A DNA stretch of 64,000 nucleotides. Origin: Microbacterium sp. Leaf320. GTDB lineage: Bacteria > Actinomycetota > Actinomycetes > Actinomycetales > Microbacteriaceae. The stretch spans positions 626,617-690,616 of the forward strand of contig NZ_LMOD01000001.1 of assembly GCF_001423485.1 (NCBI RefSeq), read 5' to 3'. The notes below the pieces were generated by a model, which was not told the origin of the DNA, searched no databases, and saw only the letters and a list, made by a program, of their open reading frames with translations. This document shows, in pieces, positions 48,868 through 57,595 of this stretch; the stretch's first letter is position 1, and each line of letters opens with the position of its first letter. A program made the translations under genes and the position numbers.

Positions 48868-50178
48868 TCAGCGGCGTCCCATGCCGTGGTACGTCCAGCC
48901 CGCAGCTCGCCAGGCGGCGGAATCGAGGCAGTTCCGACCGTCGATGATGACCCGACCTGCGACGAGTGACCCGGCGTGCTCTGGTGTCATCTCGCGACGG
49001 TAGAGGTCCCACTCCGTGACGATCACCACGGCGTCCGCGTCGCGGAGGGCGTCGTCGCGTTCGGTCGCGTAGCCGAGCTGGGGGTGCGCCGCCGCGGCGT
49101 TCTCGAGGGCGGCCGGGTCGGTGACGACCACGTCCGCTCCCAAACCGCGCAACCGCACGGCGACGTCGAGGGCGGGGGAGTCGCGGATGTCGTCGCTGAA
49201 CGGCTTGAACGCGGCACCGAGCACCGCGATGCGGCGTCCGAATACCAGACCCCCCAGTGCGTCGACGACGAGCTGCACGGCTCTGTCGCGTCGCCGGATG
49301 TTGATCGAGTCGACCTCACGGAGGAACCCCACGGCCTCTCCGCGCCCGAGCTCCTCGGCGCGGGCTGCGAAGGCGCGGATGTCCTTCGGGAGACAGCCGC
49401 CGCCGAACCCGATGCCCGAGCCCAGATACCGTCGTCCGATGCGGGTGTCGTGCCCGAGGGCGTCCGCGAGGAGCGCGACGTCGGCGCCCGACGCCTCGGC
49501 GATCTCGGCCATCGCGTTGATGAAGGAGATCTTGGTGGCGAGGAAGGCGTTGGCCGCTCCCTTCACGAGCTCGGCCGTCGCCAGATCCGTCACGAGGAAC
49601 GGCGTGCCGGCATCCACAGCGGGGCGGTAGGCCTCGCGCAGCGCTTCCGCGGCACGCTCGCCGTCGCTTCCGGACGGCACACCCAGCACGAGGCGGTCGG
49701 GCGAGATCGTGTCGTGCACGGCCCAACCCTCGCGGAGGAACTCGGGGTTCCACACGAGGGTCGCGCCGGTGCCCGCGACCGCTGCGCTCAGGCGCTCGGC
49801 CGTCCCCACGGGCACCGTCGACTTGCCGGCCACAACGTCGCCTGGGTGCAGGTGGGGGAGCAGCGCGGCCACTGCGGCGTCGACGAACCGCAGATCTGCG
49901 GCATGCCCGCCCGCGATCTGCGGGGTGCCGACGGCGATGAAGTGGATCGCCGCTCCGCTCGCTTCCGACATCTCGGTGCTGAATCTCAGTCGCCCTGAGG
50001 TGAGGCCCTCCTGCAGGAGCTCACCGAGCTGCGGTTCGAAGAACGGTGCGGTGCCGTTCGCGAGAGCCGCGACCTTCTGCGCGTCGACGTCGATACCGAC
50101 GACGTCGTGTCCGATCGAGGCCATCGCTGCGGCGTGCACGGCACCGAGGTACCCGCATCCGATCACTGACATGCGCAT
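48868..50178 (-). CDS. UDP-glucose/GDP-mannose 6-dehydrogenase family protein
   Basis: A 436-residue UDPGDH-family enzyme. The N-terminal NAD domain (SVIGCGYLGAVHAAAMASIGHDVVGID), AVGTPQ, GKSTVPVGTAERL, WNPEFLREGWAVHDTISPDRLV and the catalytic cysteine in GIGFGGGCLPKD are all present. It oxidises a nucleotide sugar to the uronic acid, probably for surface polysaccharide. ATG at 50178 (ATGCGCATGTCA) was chosen because the Rossmann fold starts at once; GTG 50205 is possible. Confidence 0.92.
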   Translation of the reverse strand: MRMSVIGCGYLGAVHAAAMASIGHDVVGIDVDAQKVAALANGTAPFFEPQLGELLQEGLTSGRLRFSTEMSEASGAAIHFIAVGTPQIAGGHAADLRFVDAAVAALLPHLHPGDVVAGKSTVPVGTAERLSAAVAGTGATLVWNPEFLREGWAVHDTISPDRLVLGVPSGSDGERAAEALREAYRPAVDAGTPFLVTDLATAELVKGAANAFLATKISFINAMAEIAEASGADVALLADALGHDTRIGRRYLGSGIGFGGGCLPKDIRAFAARAEELGRGEAVGFLREVDSINIRRRDRAVQLVVDALGGLVFGRRIAVLGAAFKPFSDDIRDSPALDVAVRLRGLGADVVVTDPAALENAAAAHPQLGYATERDDALRDADAVVIVTEWDLYRREMTPEHAGSLVAGRVIIDGRNCLDSAAWRAAGWTYHGMGRR

Positions 50179-50541
50179 GGTGCAAGGACAGCGGATGCTC
50201 CTCACGAGCCGGCATCCGATCGGTGAACGACGCGTGGACGACGCGTGTCCGAACGACCTGATGGCGCGGTCGCGGGGGTTTTCGGGGTGCCGCTGGTAGG
50301 CTGGACGAGGTCGACGTCTGTCGGCTGCACAACTTCATATCGACTCATGGAGCGATCGGCGGAGAGCTGGTCCCCTGTGGTGGGTTCCTCGGCGGGTCGT
50401 CGGGTGGCTTTCTACTGGTGGCCAGCGCAGGTGAGATTCGCGGGATTGCCCGCGCGCCCGTATCCGGCTGCATCCGCTCCTTCACGAATACGCTCGCGCG
50501 TCATACGGATTCGCGAGTCTAAACAAAGAAGGAGAGACCTC
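50179..50541 (+). other. 363-bp intergenic region with the pnp leader
   Basis: The longest gene-free stretch of the window. It holds a possible -10 TAGGCT (50297-50302), a structured RNA (about 50360-50430) and a 6-bp hairpin CGCGGG/CCCGCG (50439-50444, 50449-50454) before the pnp TTG at 50542. The minus-strand UDPGDH gene also starts at its left end. I see no open reading frame worth calling. Confidence 0.6.
50360..50430 (+). ncRNA. Actino-pnp-like structured RNA leader
   Basis: Arms GCTGGTC (50366-50372) and GGCCAGC (50420-50426) close a G/C/U-rich internal region of about 45 nt. Position 110 nt before pnp and composition match the Actino-pnp leader family known upstream of PNPase genes in actinobacteria. 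The family name is recalled, not checked against a covariance model. It probably regulates pnp in cis. Confidence 0.5.
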
Positions 50542-52818
50542 TTGGAAGGTCCTGAAATCACCGCCACCGAGGCCGTTCTCGACAACGGCCGCTTCGGCAC
50601 CCGCACCATCCGCTTCGAGACCGGCCGCCTCGCGCAGCAGGCACAGGGCGCAGTCGCCGCCTACCTCGACGGCGAGACCATGCTCCTCTCGGCCACGAGC
50701 GCAGGCAAGCACCCGCGCGAGGGCTTCGATTTCTTCCCGCTGACGGTCGACGTCGAAGAGCGTTCGTACGCAGCAGGCAAGATCCCCGGATCGTTCTTCC
50801 GTCGTGAGGGTCGTCCCTCGACCGAGGCGATCCTCGTCTGCCGTCTGATCGACCGTCCGCTGCGTCCGTCGTTCGTCGACGGCCTGCGCAACGAGGTCCA
50901 GATCGTCATCACGGTGCTCTCGATCGCTCCGGGCGAGTTCTACGACGCTCTCGCGATCAACGCGGCCTCCGCGTCGACGCAGATCTCGGGCCTTCCGTTC
51001 TCGGGCCCCGTCGCCGGTGTGCGCCTGGCGTTCATCCCGGGTCACGGCGATCACGCCGACCAGTGGGTCGCGTTCCCGACCGCCGAGCAGGTCAGCGAGG
51101 CCGTGTTCGACCTGATCGTCGCCGGTCGTGTCGTCACCAAGGCTGACGGCACCGAAGACGTCGCGATCATGATGGTCGAGGCTGAAGCGACCGAGGGCAG
51201 CTGGAACCTGATCAAGGCCGGCGCCACGAAGCCTGACGAGGCGGTCGTCGCCCAGGGGCTCGAGGCGTCGAAGCCCTTCATCGCCCAGCTCGTCAAGGCT
51301 CAGGCGGAGCTCGCAGCCACCGCTGCGAAGGAGCCGGGTGTCTACCCGGTCTTCCCGCCGTACTCCAGCGAGGTCTACGACTTCGTGGCCGAGCGCTCCT
51401 ACGACGACCTGGTGAACGTCTACCAGATCGCCGACAAGCTGGAGCGTCAGGGCAAGGACGACGAGGTCAAGGACCGCGTCAAGGCGCAGCTCATCGAAGC
51501 AGTCGAGGCCGGCAACCTGCCGGCTGGAGCCCCGCTCGAGTTCTCCGCGGCGTACAAGTCCGTCACGAAGAAGATCGTCCGCGGCCGCATCCTCACGGAG
51601 AGCGTGCGCATGGACGGCCGTGGTCTCGCGGACATCCGTCCCCTGGATGCAGAGGTGCAGGTCATCCCGCGCGTCCACGGCTCGGCGATCTTCCAGCGCG
51701 GCGAGACCCAGATCATGGGCATCACGACGCTGAACATGCTCAAGATGGAGCAGCAGATCGACTCGCTGTCGCCCACGACGAGCAAGCGCTACATGCACCA
51801 CTACAACTTCCCGCCTTACTCGACCGGTGAGACCGGCCGAGTCGGTTCGCCGAAGCGTCGCGAGATCGGGCACGGCTTCCTCGCCGAGCGCGCACTCGTG
51901 CCGGTGCTGCCGAGCCGCGAGGAGTTCCCGTACGCGATCCGCCAGGTCTCCGAGGCGCTGAGCTCCAACGGCTCGACGTCGATGGGCTCCGTCTGCGCGT
52001 CGACCCTGTCGCTCCTGAACGCGGGTGTGCCGCTGCGCGCAGCCGTCGCCGGTATCGCGATGGGTCTCGTCTCCGACGAGGTCAACGGTGAGACGCGCTA
52101 CGCCGCCCTCACCGACATCCTCGGCGCCGAGGACGCGCTCGGTGACATGGACTTCAAGGTCGCCGGTACCAACGAATTCGTCACGGCGATCCAGCTCGAC
52201 ACGAAGCTCGACGGCATTCCGTCGTCGGTGCTCGCAGGCGCGCTGACCCAGGCCCGCGACGCGCGTCTGACGATCCTCAACGTCCTGAACGCCGCGATCG
52301 ACGCTCCTGACGAGATGGCGCCGACTGCGCCTCGCGTCATCAGCGTGCAGATCCCGGTCGACAAGATCGGTGAGCTGATCGGCCCGAAGGGCAAGACGAT
52401 CAACGCGATCCAGGACGAGACCGGCGCTCAGATCTCCATCGAGGAGGACGGCACCGTCTACATCGGCGCGACCGACGGCCCCTCGGCCGAGGCCGCACGT
52501 GCCCAGGTCAACGCGATCGCCAACCCGACCAACCCCGAGGTGGGCGAGCAGTTCCTCGGAACCGTCGTGAAGATCGCGACGTTCGGTGCGTTCGTCTCGC
52601 TGCTCCCGGGCAAGGACGGCCTGCTGCACGTCACCGAGGTGCGCAAGCTCGCCGGTGGCAAGCGTGTCGAGAACGTCGACGACGTGCTGTCTGTCGGTCA
52701 GAAGATCCTCGTGAAGATCACGAAGATCGACGACCGCGGCAAGCTCTCGCTCGAGCCCGTGCTCGACGACGCTCCCGCCGCGGACGCAGCTCCTGCTGAA
52801 GAGGCCGCAGCCGAGTAA
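50542..52818 (+). CDS. pnp: Polyribonucleotide nucleotidyltransferase
   Basis: A 758-residue PNPase. Two RNase PH-like domains (about 15-230 and 340-560) flank a helical linker, then KH (about 590-650, [19 protein letters not shown]) and S1 (about 665-735, [27 protein letters not shown]). [18 protein letters not shown] and the DMDFKVAGT segment carry the phosphorolytic site. It degrades RNA from the 3' end with phosphate. The rare TTG start at 50542 follows AAGGAGAG and is kept in place by the ETEAVL domain start; it may limit expression together with the leader RNA. Confidence 0.97.
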   Translation: MEGPEITATEAVLDNGRFGTRTIRFETGRLAQQAQGAVAAYLDGETMLLSATSAGKHPREGFDFFPLTVDVEERSYAAGKIPGSFFRREGRPSTEAILVCRLIDRPLRPSFVDGLRNEVQIVITVLSIAPGEFYDALAINAASASTQISGLPFSGPVAGVRLAFIPGHGDHADQWVAFPTAEQVSEAVFDLIVAGRVVTKADGTEDVAIMMVEAEATEGSWNLIKAGATKPDEAVVAQGLEASKPFIAQLVKAQAELAATAAKEPGVYPVFPPYSSEVYDFVAERSYDDLVNVYQIADKLERQGKDDEVKDRVKAQLIEAVEAGNLPAGAPLEFSAAYKSVTKKIVRGRILTESVRMDGRGLADIRPLDAEVQVIPRVHGSAIFQRGETQIMGITTLNMLKMEQQIDSLSPTTSKRYMHHYNFPPYSTGETGRVGSPKRREIGHGFLAERALVPVLPSREEFPYAIRQVSEALSSNGSTSMGSVCASTLSLLNAGVPLRAAVAGIAMGLVSDEVNGETRYAALTDILGAEDALGDMDFKVAGTNEFVTAIQLDTKLDGIPSSVLAGALTQARDARLTILNVLNAAIDAPDEMAPTAPRVISVQIPVDKIGELIGPKGKTINAIQDETGAQISIEEDGTVYIGATDGPSAEAARAQVNAIANPTNPEVGEQFLGTVVKIATFGAFVSLLPGKDGLLHVTEVRKLAGGKRVENVDDVLSVGQKILVKITKIDDRGKLSLEPVLDDAPAADAAPAEEAAAE

Positions 52819-52830
52819 TCGGAGCGCTTC

Positions 52831-52880
52831 GATACGAGGCCCGGGTCTGTCCTCAGGGATGGCCCGGGCTTCGTCGTATC
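52831..52880 (+). terminator. Terminator after pnp
   Basis: Outer arms GATACGA (52831-52837) and TCGTATC (52874-52880), inner arms GCCCGGG/CCCGGGC (52839-52845, 52863-52869), beginning 12 bp after the pnp stop. No T-run. Confidence 0.75.
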
Positions 52881-53035
52881 CGATGTGACCAAACCGTTAT
52901 GGGAAGTTCTTGCGCCGTTCCACGGATTGGTCGGGGAGTTGGCGGATGTCGCTTACTCTCGAAGTACGCACCGGGGGGTGCAATTACAGGCAGTGACGCA
53001 GGTCGGTACGCACCGACTGACGCGGGGGTGAGGAT

Positions 53036-54064
53036 ATGCGGTTGTTCAGCGTAGGCGCAGGTACGTCGCCCGAACGCGCGCAGCAGGGCGCGGCAGAGCA
53101 CCCGTCCGCTCCCATCCCGATCGTCGGACCCGGAATAGGGGAGAGCATCCGCGTCCCGCTCGGAGAGACCGGCCTCGACACCTTCCCGCTCATGCTCGGC
53201 GCGGCGGAGTTCGGCTGGAACGTCGATCTCGAGACGAGTCATGGGATCCTCGACCGCTACGTGGAGTTCGGCGGCAACGCGATCCACACGGCAGATGGCT
53301 TCTCGGGCGGACGCAGCGAGCACATCATCGGCCAGTGGCTGCAGTCGCGCGGACAGCGCGAACGCGCCGTGCTCAGTGTCCGCATCGGCGCGCACGCCGA
53401 CAACCCCGGTCTCGGCTCCGTCAACCTCGTGCGCGCGGTCGAGGGGTCGCTGACGCGGCTGGGAGTCGATCGCATCGATGTGCTCTACCTCGACGCGACC
53501 CTCGACAAGACGACGAACCTCGAAGACACGCTCGCGACCGTCGAGTGGATGGTCGATGCAGGCAAGATCGGCGCCCTCGGTGCGTTCGGATTCGCACCCG
53601 AGCGACTCGTCGAGGCGCGCATCCTCGCCTCCGCCGGATACCCGCGCATCGAGGTGATCGACTCTCCGTACAACCTCATCCGTCGGCAGCCGTTCGAGGG
53701 CGATCTGAGACTCGTGGCGGGTGCGCAGAGCCTTGCCGTCACTCCGTCGCATGCCCTCGAGCACGGGTTCCTCTCCGGACGGCATCGCAGCAAGGCACTG
53801 ACCTCGAGAGGCGTGCGCGGCGAGCAGCTCCGCGGTCATCTCAACCGTCGGGGGACCAAGATCCTCCGAGCTCTCGACCAGGTGGCCACCGAGCTCGAGG
53901 TGCCGGTCGCCGCCGTCTCGATCGCCTGGCTGCTCGCTCAGCGCACCATCGCGGCGCCGATCGTCAACACGTTCGCGACCGATCATGTCGATGAACTCAT
54001 GCAGGGTGCGGGCGTCTCGCTCTCGCGCACACAGGTCGCCGAACTCACTCGCGCCGGCAACTGA
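53036..54064 (+). CDS. Aldo/keto reductase-like protein lacking the catalytic tetrad
   Basis: A 342-residue protein with a clear AKR barrel (residues 60-340: GGNAIHTADGFSGGRSEHIIG, LGVDRIDVLYLDATLDKT, SIAWLLAQRTIAAPIVNTFATDHVDE). At the four catalytic positions it has His84 for Asp, Phe89 for Tyr, Arg116 for Lys and Ala154 for His. So reductase activity as known is very unlikely. The C-terminal nucleotide-binding segment is kept. A 35-residue N-terminal extension precedes the barrel. ATG at 53036 follows GGGGGTGAGG. It follows pnp and may be a binding or regulatory protein. Confidence 0.8.
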   Translation: MRLFSVGAGTSPERAQQGAAEHPSAPIPIVGPGIGESIRVPLGETGLDTFPLMLGAAEFGWNVDLETSHGILDRYVEFGGNAIHTADGFSGGRSEHIIGQWLQSRGQRERAVLSVRIGAHADNPGLGSVNLVRAVEGSLTRLGVDRIDVLYLDATLDKTTNLEDTLATVEWMVDAGKIGALGAFGFAPERLVEARILASAGYPRIEVIDSPYNLIRRQPFEGDLRLVAGAQSLAVTPSHALEHGFLSGRHRSKALTSRGVRGEQLRGHLNRRGTKILRALDQVATELEVPVAAVSIAWLLAQRTIAAPIVNTFATDHVDELMQGAGVSLSRTQVAELTRAGN

Positions 54065-54144
54065 GCGTCGTAACGCCCCTGTCAGAGACCTGGCATAGGG
54101 TGGAGTGAATCCCGGCAAGCGCTGTCGATGAAGCGAGCGAGTTT

Positions 54145-54747
54145 GTGACGCATTACATATATCTGGTCCGACATGGTGAACATCAGGACGCCGAGCACGG
54201 TCTCGCTGACGGACCCCTGTCGCCACGGGGCCAGCGTCAGGCAGAGCTGATCGCGGACCGGCTCTCCGGGCTCCCTCTCGATGCGGTCTGGCATTCGCCT
54301 CTGCTGCGTGCGAACGAGACGGCGCGAGCGATCGCCGCCCGGCTCCCGTCCGTCGACCCCGCGCCGACCGCCCTGCTGTTCGACTGCGTGCCCACCGGTA
54401 TGACCGATGAGACCCCAGCAGCCTACGAACCGTTCTTCGGCTCGATCACCGAGGCGGAGCTCGATGCGGGTCGCGCCCAGATGTTCGACGCCGTCAACGA
54501 GTTCCTCGTGCGCAAGCCGGGTGACGTGCACGAGGTGCTCATCACACACAACTTCGTGATCTCGTGGTTCGTCCGCGAGGTGCTCGGCGCTCCCGAGTGG
54601 CGGTGGATGACCCTCAATCAGGCGCACTGCGGTCTGACCGTCATCGCGCAGAAGCAGGGGCGTCCGTGGACCCTGCTCACCCACAACGACACCGGGCACC
54701 TCCCGGTCGAGCTCAGAACGGGCATCCCCGATACCATGCCGGTCTGA
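54145..54747 (+). CDS. Histidine phosphatase family protein
   Basis: A 200-residue phosphoglycerate-mutase-like phosphatase. The RHG motif (YLVRHGE) at residues 5-12 holds the phosphoryl-accepting histidine, SPLLRANETARAIA follows, and VLITHNFVISWFV holds the second histidine. No PGM-specific insert is seen, so a phosphatase role is likelier. GTG at 54145 gives the RHG motif at the usual distance from the start. It lies 59 bp before dapB in the same direction. Confidence 0.88.
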   Translation: MTHYIYLVRHGEHQDAEHGLADGPLSPRGQRQAELIADRLSGLPLDAVWHSPLLRANETARAIAARLPSVDPAPTALLFDCVPTGMTDETPAAYEPFFGSITEAELDAGRAQMFDAVNEFLVRKPGDVHEVLITHNFVISWFVREVLGAPEWRWMTLNQAHCGLTVIAQKQGRPWTLLTHNDTGHLPVELRTGIPDTMPV

Positions 54748-54794
54748 TTGGGCAATAGGCGGCCCGCCGCGAAGGTCGGCGAGCACCTGCGAAA

Positions 54795-54800
54795 TAGACT
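54795..54800 (+). promoter_or_regulatory. -10 hexamer of dapB (leaderless)
   Basis: TAGACT, then 6 nt, then ATG 54807. Confidence 0.5.
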
Positions 54801-54806
54801 GAAGGC

Positions 54807-55547
54807 ATGACCACGCAGGTAGCACTCGTCGGCGGCACCGGAAAGCTCGGCTCTATCATCCACGCGGTGATCGATGAGCTCGAGGGTTTCGAGGTGAGTC
54901 GCGTGCTCACCTCCAGAAGCGACCTCGCCGAACTGGATGGCGCGGCGCTGGTGATCGATGCGACCACGCCTCAGGTGAGCGTCGATGTGGTGCGGGCAGC
55001 AGTCGAACGACAGATCAATGTCCTCGTGGCCACCTCCGGCTGGTCATCGGAGCGCATCGCCCTCGTGCGGCCGCTCGTCGAGAATGCCGGCACCGGCATC
55101 GTCTTCATCCCGAACTTCTCGCTGGGGTCCGTGCTCGGCTCCGCTCTCGCCGCTGCGGCGGCACCGTTCTTCGGATCCGCCGAGATCGTCGAGGCGCACC
55201 ACGAGGCCAAGGTCGATTCACCGAGCGGCACGGCGGTCCGCACCGCTGAGTTGATCGCGGCTGCACGCACCGAGCAGGGACCGGTCAGTGCCCCGCATGC
55301 GGACCAGCGTGCCCGGGGCCAGCAGGTCGGCAGCGTGCCGATCCATTCCCTTCGTCGCCCCGGCGTCATCGCCAAGCAGGAGGTCATCCTCTCCGGGCCC
55401 GGAGAGTCGCTGACGTTCACGCACGACACCGTGGACCCCGCCCTCGCTTACGCTCCGGGCATCCGTCTCGCCGTCCCTTTCGCAGCGAGTGCCACCGGCG
55501 TCTTCGTCGGTCTCGAGAGCATGATCGACATCGGCGTCCGTTCGTGA
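54807..55547 (+). CDS. dapB: 4-hydroxy-tetrahydrodipicolinate reductase
   Basis: A 246-residue DapB. VALVGGTGKLGS is the NAD(P)H-binding loop, SGWSSERIA and FSLGSVLGSALA follow, and EAHHEAKVDSPSGTA is the HHxxKxDxPSGTA active site. It makes tetrahydrodipicolinate in lysine and diaminopimelate synthesis, working after DapA, which is encoded 6 kb downstream. Start supported by TAGACT ending 6 nt upstream. Its stop overlaps the next gene start. Confidence 0.96.
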   Translation: MTTQVALVGGTGKLGSIIHAVIDELEGFEVSRVLTSRSDLAELDGAALVIDATTPQVSVDVVRAAVERQINVLVATSGWSSERIALVRPLVENAGTGIVFIPNFSLGSVLGSALAAAAAPFFGSAEIVEAHHEAKVDSPSGTAVRTAELIAAARTEQGPVSAPHADQRARGQQVGSVPIHSLRRPGVIAKQEVILSGPGESLTFTHDTVDPALAYAPGIRLAVPFAASATGVFVGLESMIDIGVRS

Positions 55548-55981
55548 TGTCGCGAATCGGCGTAGGCCTGATGGGCGCGGCTCTTCTCGTCTATCTGGCC
55601 GTCGCGATCTGGTTGGCCGTGATGTTCTTCGCGGTCGGAACGCCAGTATCGATCGGGATGGGGATCGCGCTCATCGTGCTCGCCCCGATCGGCGCGTGGG
55701 CTCTCGTGCGCGAGATGCAGTTCGGGTTCGCGGCCGATCGGCTGGGGCGCGAGCTGGATGCCGAGGGCGGCATGCCGGAGGCTGAGACCGAGCTCACGCC
55801 CAGCGGGAGGATCGCCCGCGCGGACGCCGATCCGATGATCCAGCGGTACACCGCGGCTGCGGATTCGGCGCCGGGGGACTGGCGGGCACGCTACCGCTTG
55901 GGTGTCGTGCAGGATGCGGCGGGGCGTCGCAAGGACGCCCGCGCCAGCATCCGTGAGGCGATCCGCATCGCGCGGGGCTGA
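55544..55981 (+). CDS. Small membrane protein with a TPR-like tail
   Basis: A 145-residue protein with two membrane helices (about 7-30, 36-55) and a cytosolic region whose last 40 residues (GDWRARYRLGVVQDAAGRRKDARASIREAIRI) look like a TPR-type helix pair. GTG at 55544 overlaps the dapB stop; ATG 55547 is the alternative. It is co-translated with dapB. No function can be assigned. It converges on the OsmC gene 6 bp away. Confidence 0.75.
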   Translation: MMSRIGVGLMGAALLVYLAVAIWLAVMFFAVGTPVSIGMGIALIVLAPIGAWALVREMQFGFAADRLGRELDAEGGMPEAETELTPSGRIARADADPMIQRYTAAADSAPGDWRARYRLGVVQDAAGRRKDARASIREAIRIARG

Positions 55982-55987
55982 TCCGAC

Positions 55988-56413
55988 TCAGGCGAGGGTG
56001 GCCTCGAGAGTGATCTCGATGCCGGCGAGAGCCTGAGACACGGGGCAGCCGACCTTGGCCTCGGCCGCGATCGTCTGGAACGCCTCGGGTGTGAGGCCGG
56101 GAACGACCGCGTTGACGTTGAGGTGGCTTCCGGTGATTCCGACGCCCGGTTTGAAGGTGACCGACGCGCTGGTGTTGACGCGCTCCGGCGGGGTGCCGTT
56201 CTCGGAGAGAGCGTGCGAGAGGGCCATGCTGAAGCACGAGGCGTGAGCCGCGGCGATCAGCTCCTCCGGGGTGGTGGTGGTGTCGCTGCCCTCGCTGCGG
56301 GCCTTCCAGTTGATCGGGAAGGTGCCGAGCTTCGACGAGGAGAATGCGACAGTGCCCGAGCCCTCCGCGAGGGATCCGGTCCAGGTGGTGGTGGCTTCAC
56401 TGGTGACGGGCAT
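55988..56413 (-). CDS. OsmC family peroxiredoxin
   Basis: A 141-residue OsmC/Ohr-family protein. PEELIAAAHASCFSMALSHAL carries the first redox cysteine, and EAKVGCPVSQALAG the second; both are at family positions. It reduces organic or inorganic peroxides with thiols. It fits OsmC proper better than Ohr by its SEGSDTTTTPEEL start region. ATG at 56413 has a GGAGG ribosome site, so it is not leaderless. Confidence 0.92.
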   Translation of the reverse strand: MPVTSEATTTWTGSLAEGSGTVAFSSSKLGTFPINWKARSEGSDTTTTPEELIAAAHASCFSMALSHALSENGTPPERVNTSASVTFKPGVGITGSHLNVNAVVPGLTPEAFQTIAAEAKVGCPVSQALAGIEITLEATLA

Positions 56414-56496
56414 GATTCCTCCGGTTCTCGCGCCGCGGGATGTGCGCTCGCGTGTGGAGCCAGCCTATCGACCGGGCGCGTCGGGCGGAACAGCGC

Positions 56497-57063
56497 TCAG
56501 GCCGCGGAGGGCGTCCGTCCGAGAAGGCCGGCACGCTGCAGAAGCAGGTAGATCTGGCAGCCGAGGCAGAACGAGAACGCGGCGTTGAGGAAGGCGGCGA
56601 TGAATGCGGCGGCCGTCGCGATCGGCAGCGCCCACGGCACACCGATCAGGTGCAGTGCGAGTCCGATCGTGACGACGAAGAGGCCCACGCCCTGCGCGAA
56701 GCGCGGGGGGCGAGGATCCTCCAGCTCGGTGGGCGGGGCGAGTCGTGGCCGGACGAACCGCCGGAACACGACGCCCCACGGAGCCGTCGCGGGGGAGATC
56801 ACGCTCCAGAAGAAGAGCAGGGCGATCACGACCGTGAGCAGGAAGCCCGGATCGAGTGCGCGCTGGGCCGGCGATGCTGCGACGATCGCCCACGTGTCGG
56901 AGGCAGCGCCCGCCGCCGCGAGCGGTTGGTAGGCGAACCATCCGAAGGACCGCGCCGTCGAGATGCCGATGAGACCGAGGAACGTCGCGGCGAGCAGCAG
57001 CACCGTCGTGATCGTCGCGGCGAAACGCGGCCCACGGGGGTCGATACCAGCGGGAGTGGTCAT
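56497..57063 (-). CDS. DUF4395 family membrane protein
   Basis: A 188-residue membrane protein of the DUF4395 family with four predicted helices (about 16-36, 68-88, 120-140, 145-168) and the conserved end FCLGCQIYLLLQRAG, a cysteine pair of form CxxC. It lies 22 bp after the thioredoxin-like gene and probably works with it as a membrane redox pair. ATG at 57063 follows GAGATGACC-type context; the ribosome site is modest. Confidence 0.85.
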   Translation of the reverse strand: MTTPAGIDPRGPRFAATITTVLLLAATFLGLIGISTARSFGWFAYQPLAAAGAASDTWAIVAASPAQRALDPGFLLTVVIALLFFWSVISPATAPWGVVFRRFVRPRLAPPTELEDPRPPRFAQGVGLFVVTIGLALHLIGVPWALPIATAAAFIAAFLNAAFSFCLGCQIYLLLQRAGLLGRTPSAA

Positions 57064-57085
57064 CTCTGCTCCAGTCGTTCCCGCC

Positions 57086-57499
57086 TCAGACGGCGGACAG
57101 TGCCTCGGTGAGTGAGTGGCGATGCGGCACGCCATGGAATCGTGCGCGGACGGCACCGGAGCCGTCCACGATGAACGTCGTCGGGGTCTGCAGGACCTTG
57201 TACCGCGCCGACAGGTCGGGTCGATGCGTGAGGTCGACCTCGAGGTGATGCAGGCCGTCGGCGTCTGCGACGTAGCTCGACAGCATCCTGCGCACCTGGG
57301 GGCAGCGCGCGCACATCTCGGTGCTGAACTGCACGAGCGTGGCGCGCGAGCCGAGCCGATCGGCGTCCGCATCGGCGGGATCGAAACGGAGGTGCCCTCC
57401 TCCTCGACGCCGTCCGTCGAGAAGTCGAAGCACGATCCCGACGACGGCGGCGATCACGAGGAGCGCCCCGATCACGGCGAGGGCGATTCCGGGAGACAT
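57086..57499 (-). CDS. Membrane-anchored thioredoxin-like protein
   Basis: A 137-residue protein with one N-terminal membrane helix (about 5-24) and a thioredoxin fold: VQFSTEMCARCPQVRRM (CxxC as CARC), TPTTFIVDGSG (cis-Pro loop). The redox domain faces the cytosol or the outside depending on orientation, which cannot be set here. ATG at 57499 has TATCCT (57506-57511) ending 6 nt upstream. The DUF4395 gene follows and likely passes electrons to or from it. Confidence 0.9.
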   Translation of the reverse strand: MSPGIALAVIGALLVIAAVVGIVLRLLDGRRRGGGHLRFDPADADADRLGSRATLVQFSTEMCARCPQVRRMLSSYVADADGLHHLEVDLTHRPDLSARYKVLQTPTTFIVDGSGAVRARFHGVPHRHSLTEALSAV

Positions 57500-57505
57500 G
57501 GATAG

Positions 57506-57511
57506 AGGATA
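57506..57511 (-). promoter_or_regulatory. -10 hexamer of the thioredoxin/DUF4395 operon
   Basis: TATCCT, then 6 nt, then ATG 57499 on the minus strand. Confidence 0.45.
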
Positions 57512-57582
57512 CGGGCCGCTCCAACACGCTTGGGCCGATGTGTCGCATCGTGACGAACGGACTCTCGATCCTCGTGGGCGGG

Positions 57583-57588
57583 TAGTCT
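57583..57588 (+). promoter_or_regulatory. -10 hexamer of thyA (near-leaderless)
   Basis: TAGTCT, then 7 nt, then ATG 57596. Confidence 0.5.
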
Positions 57589-57595
57589 GGCAGAC

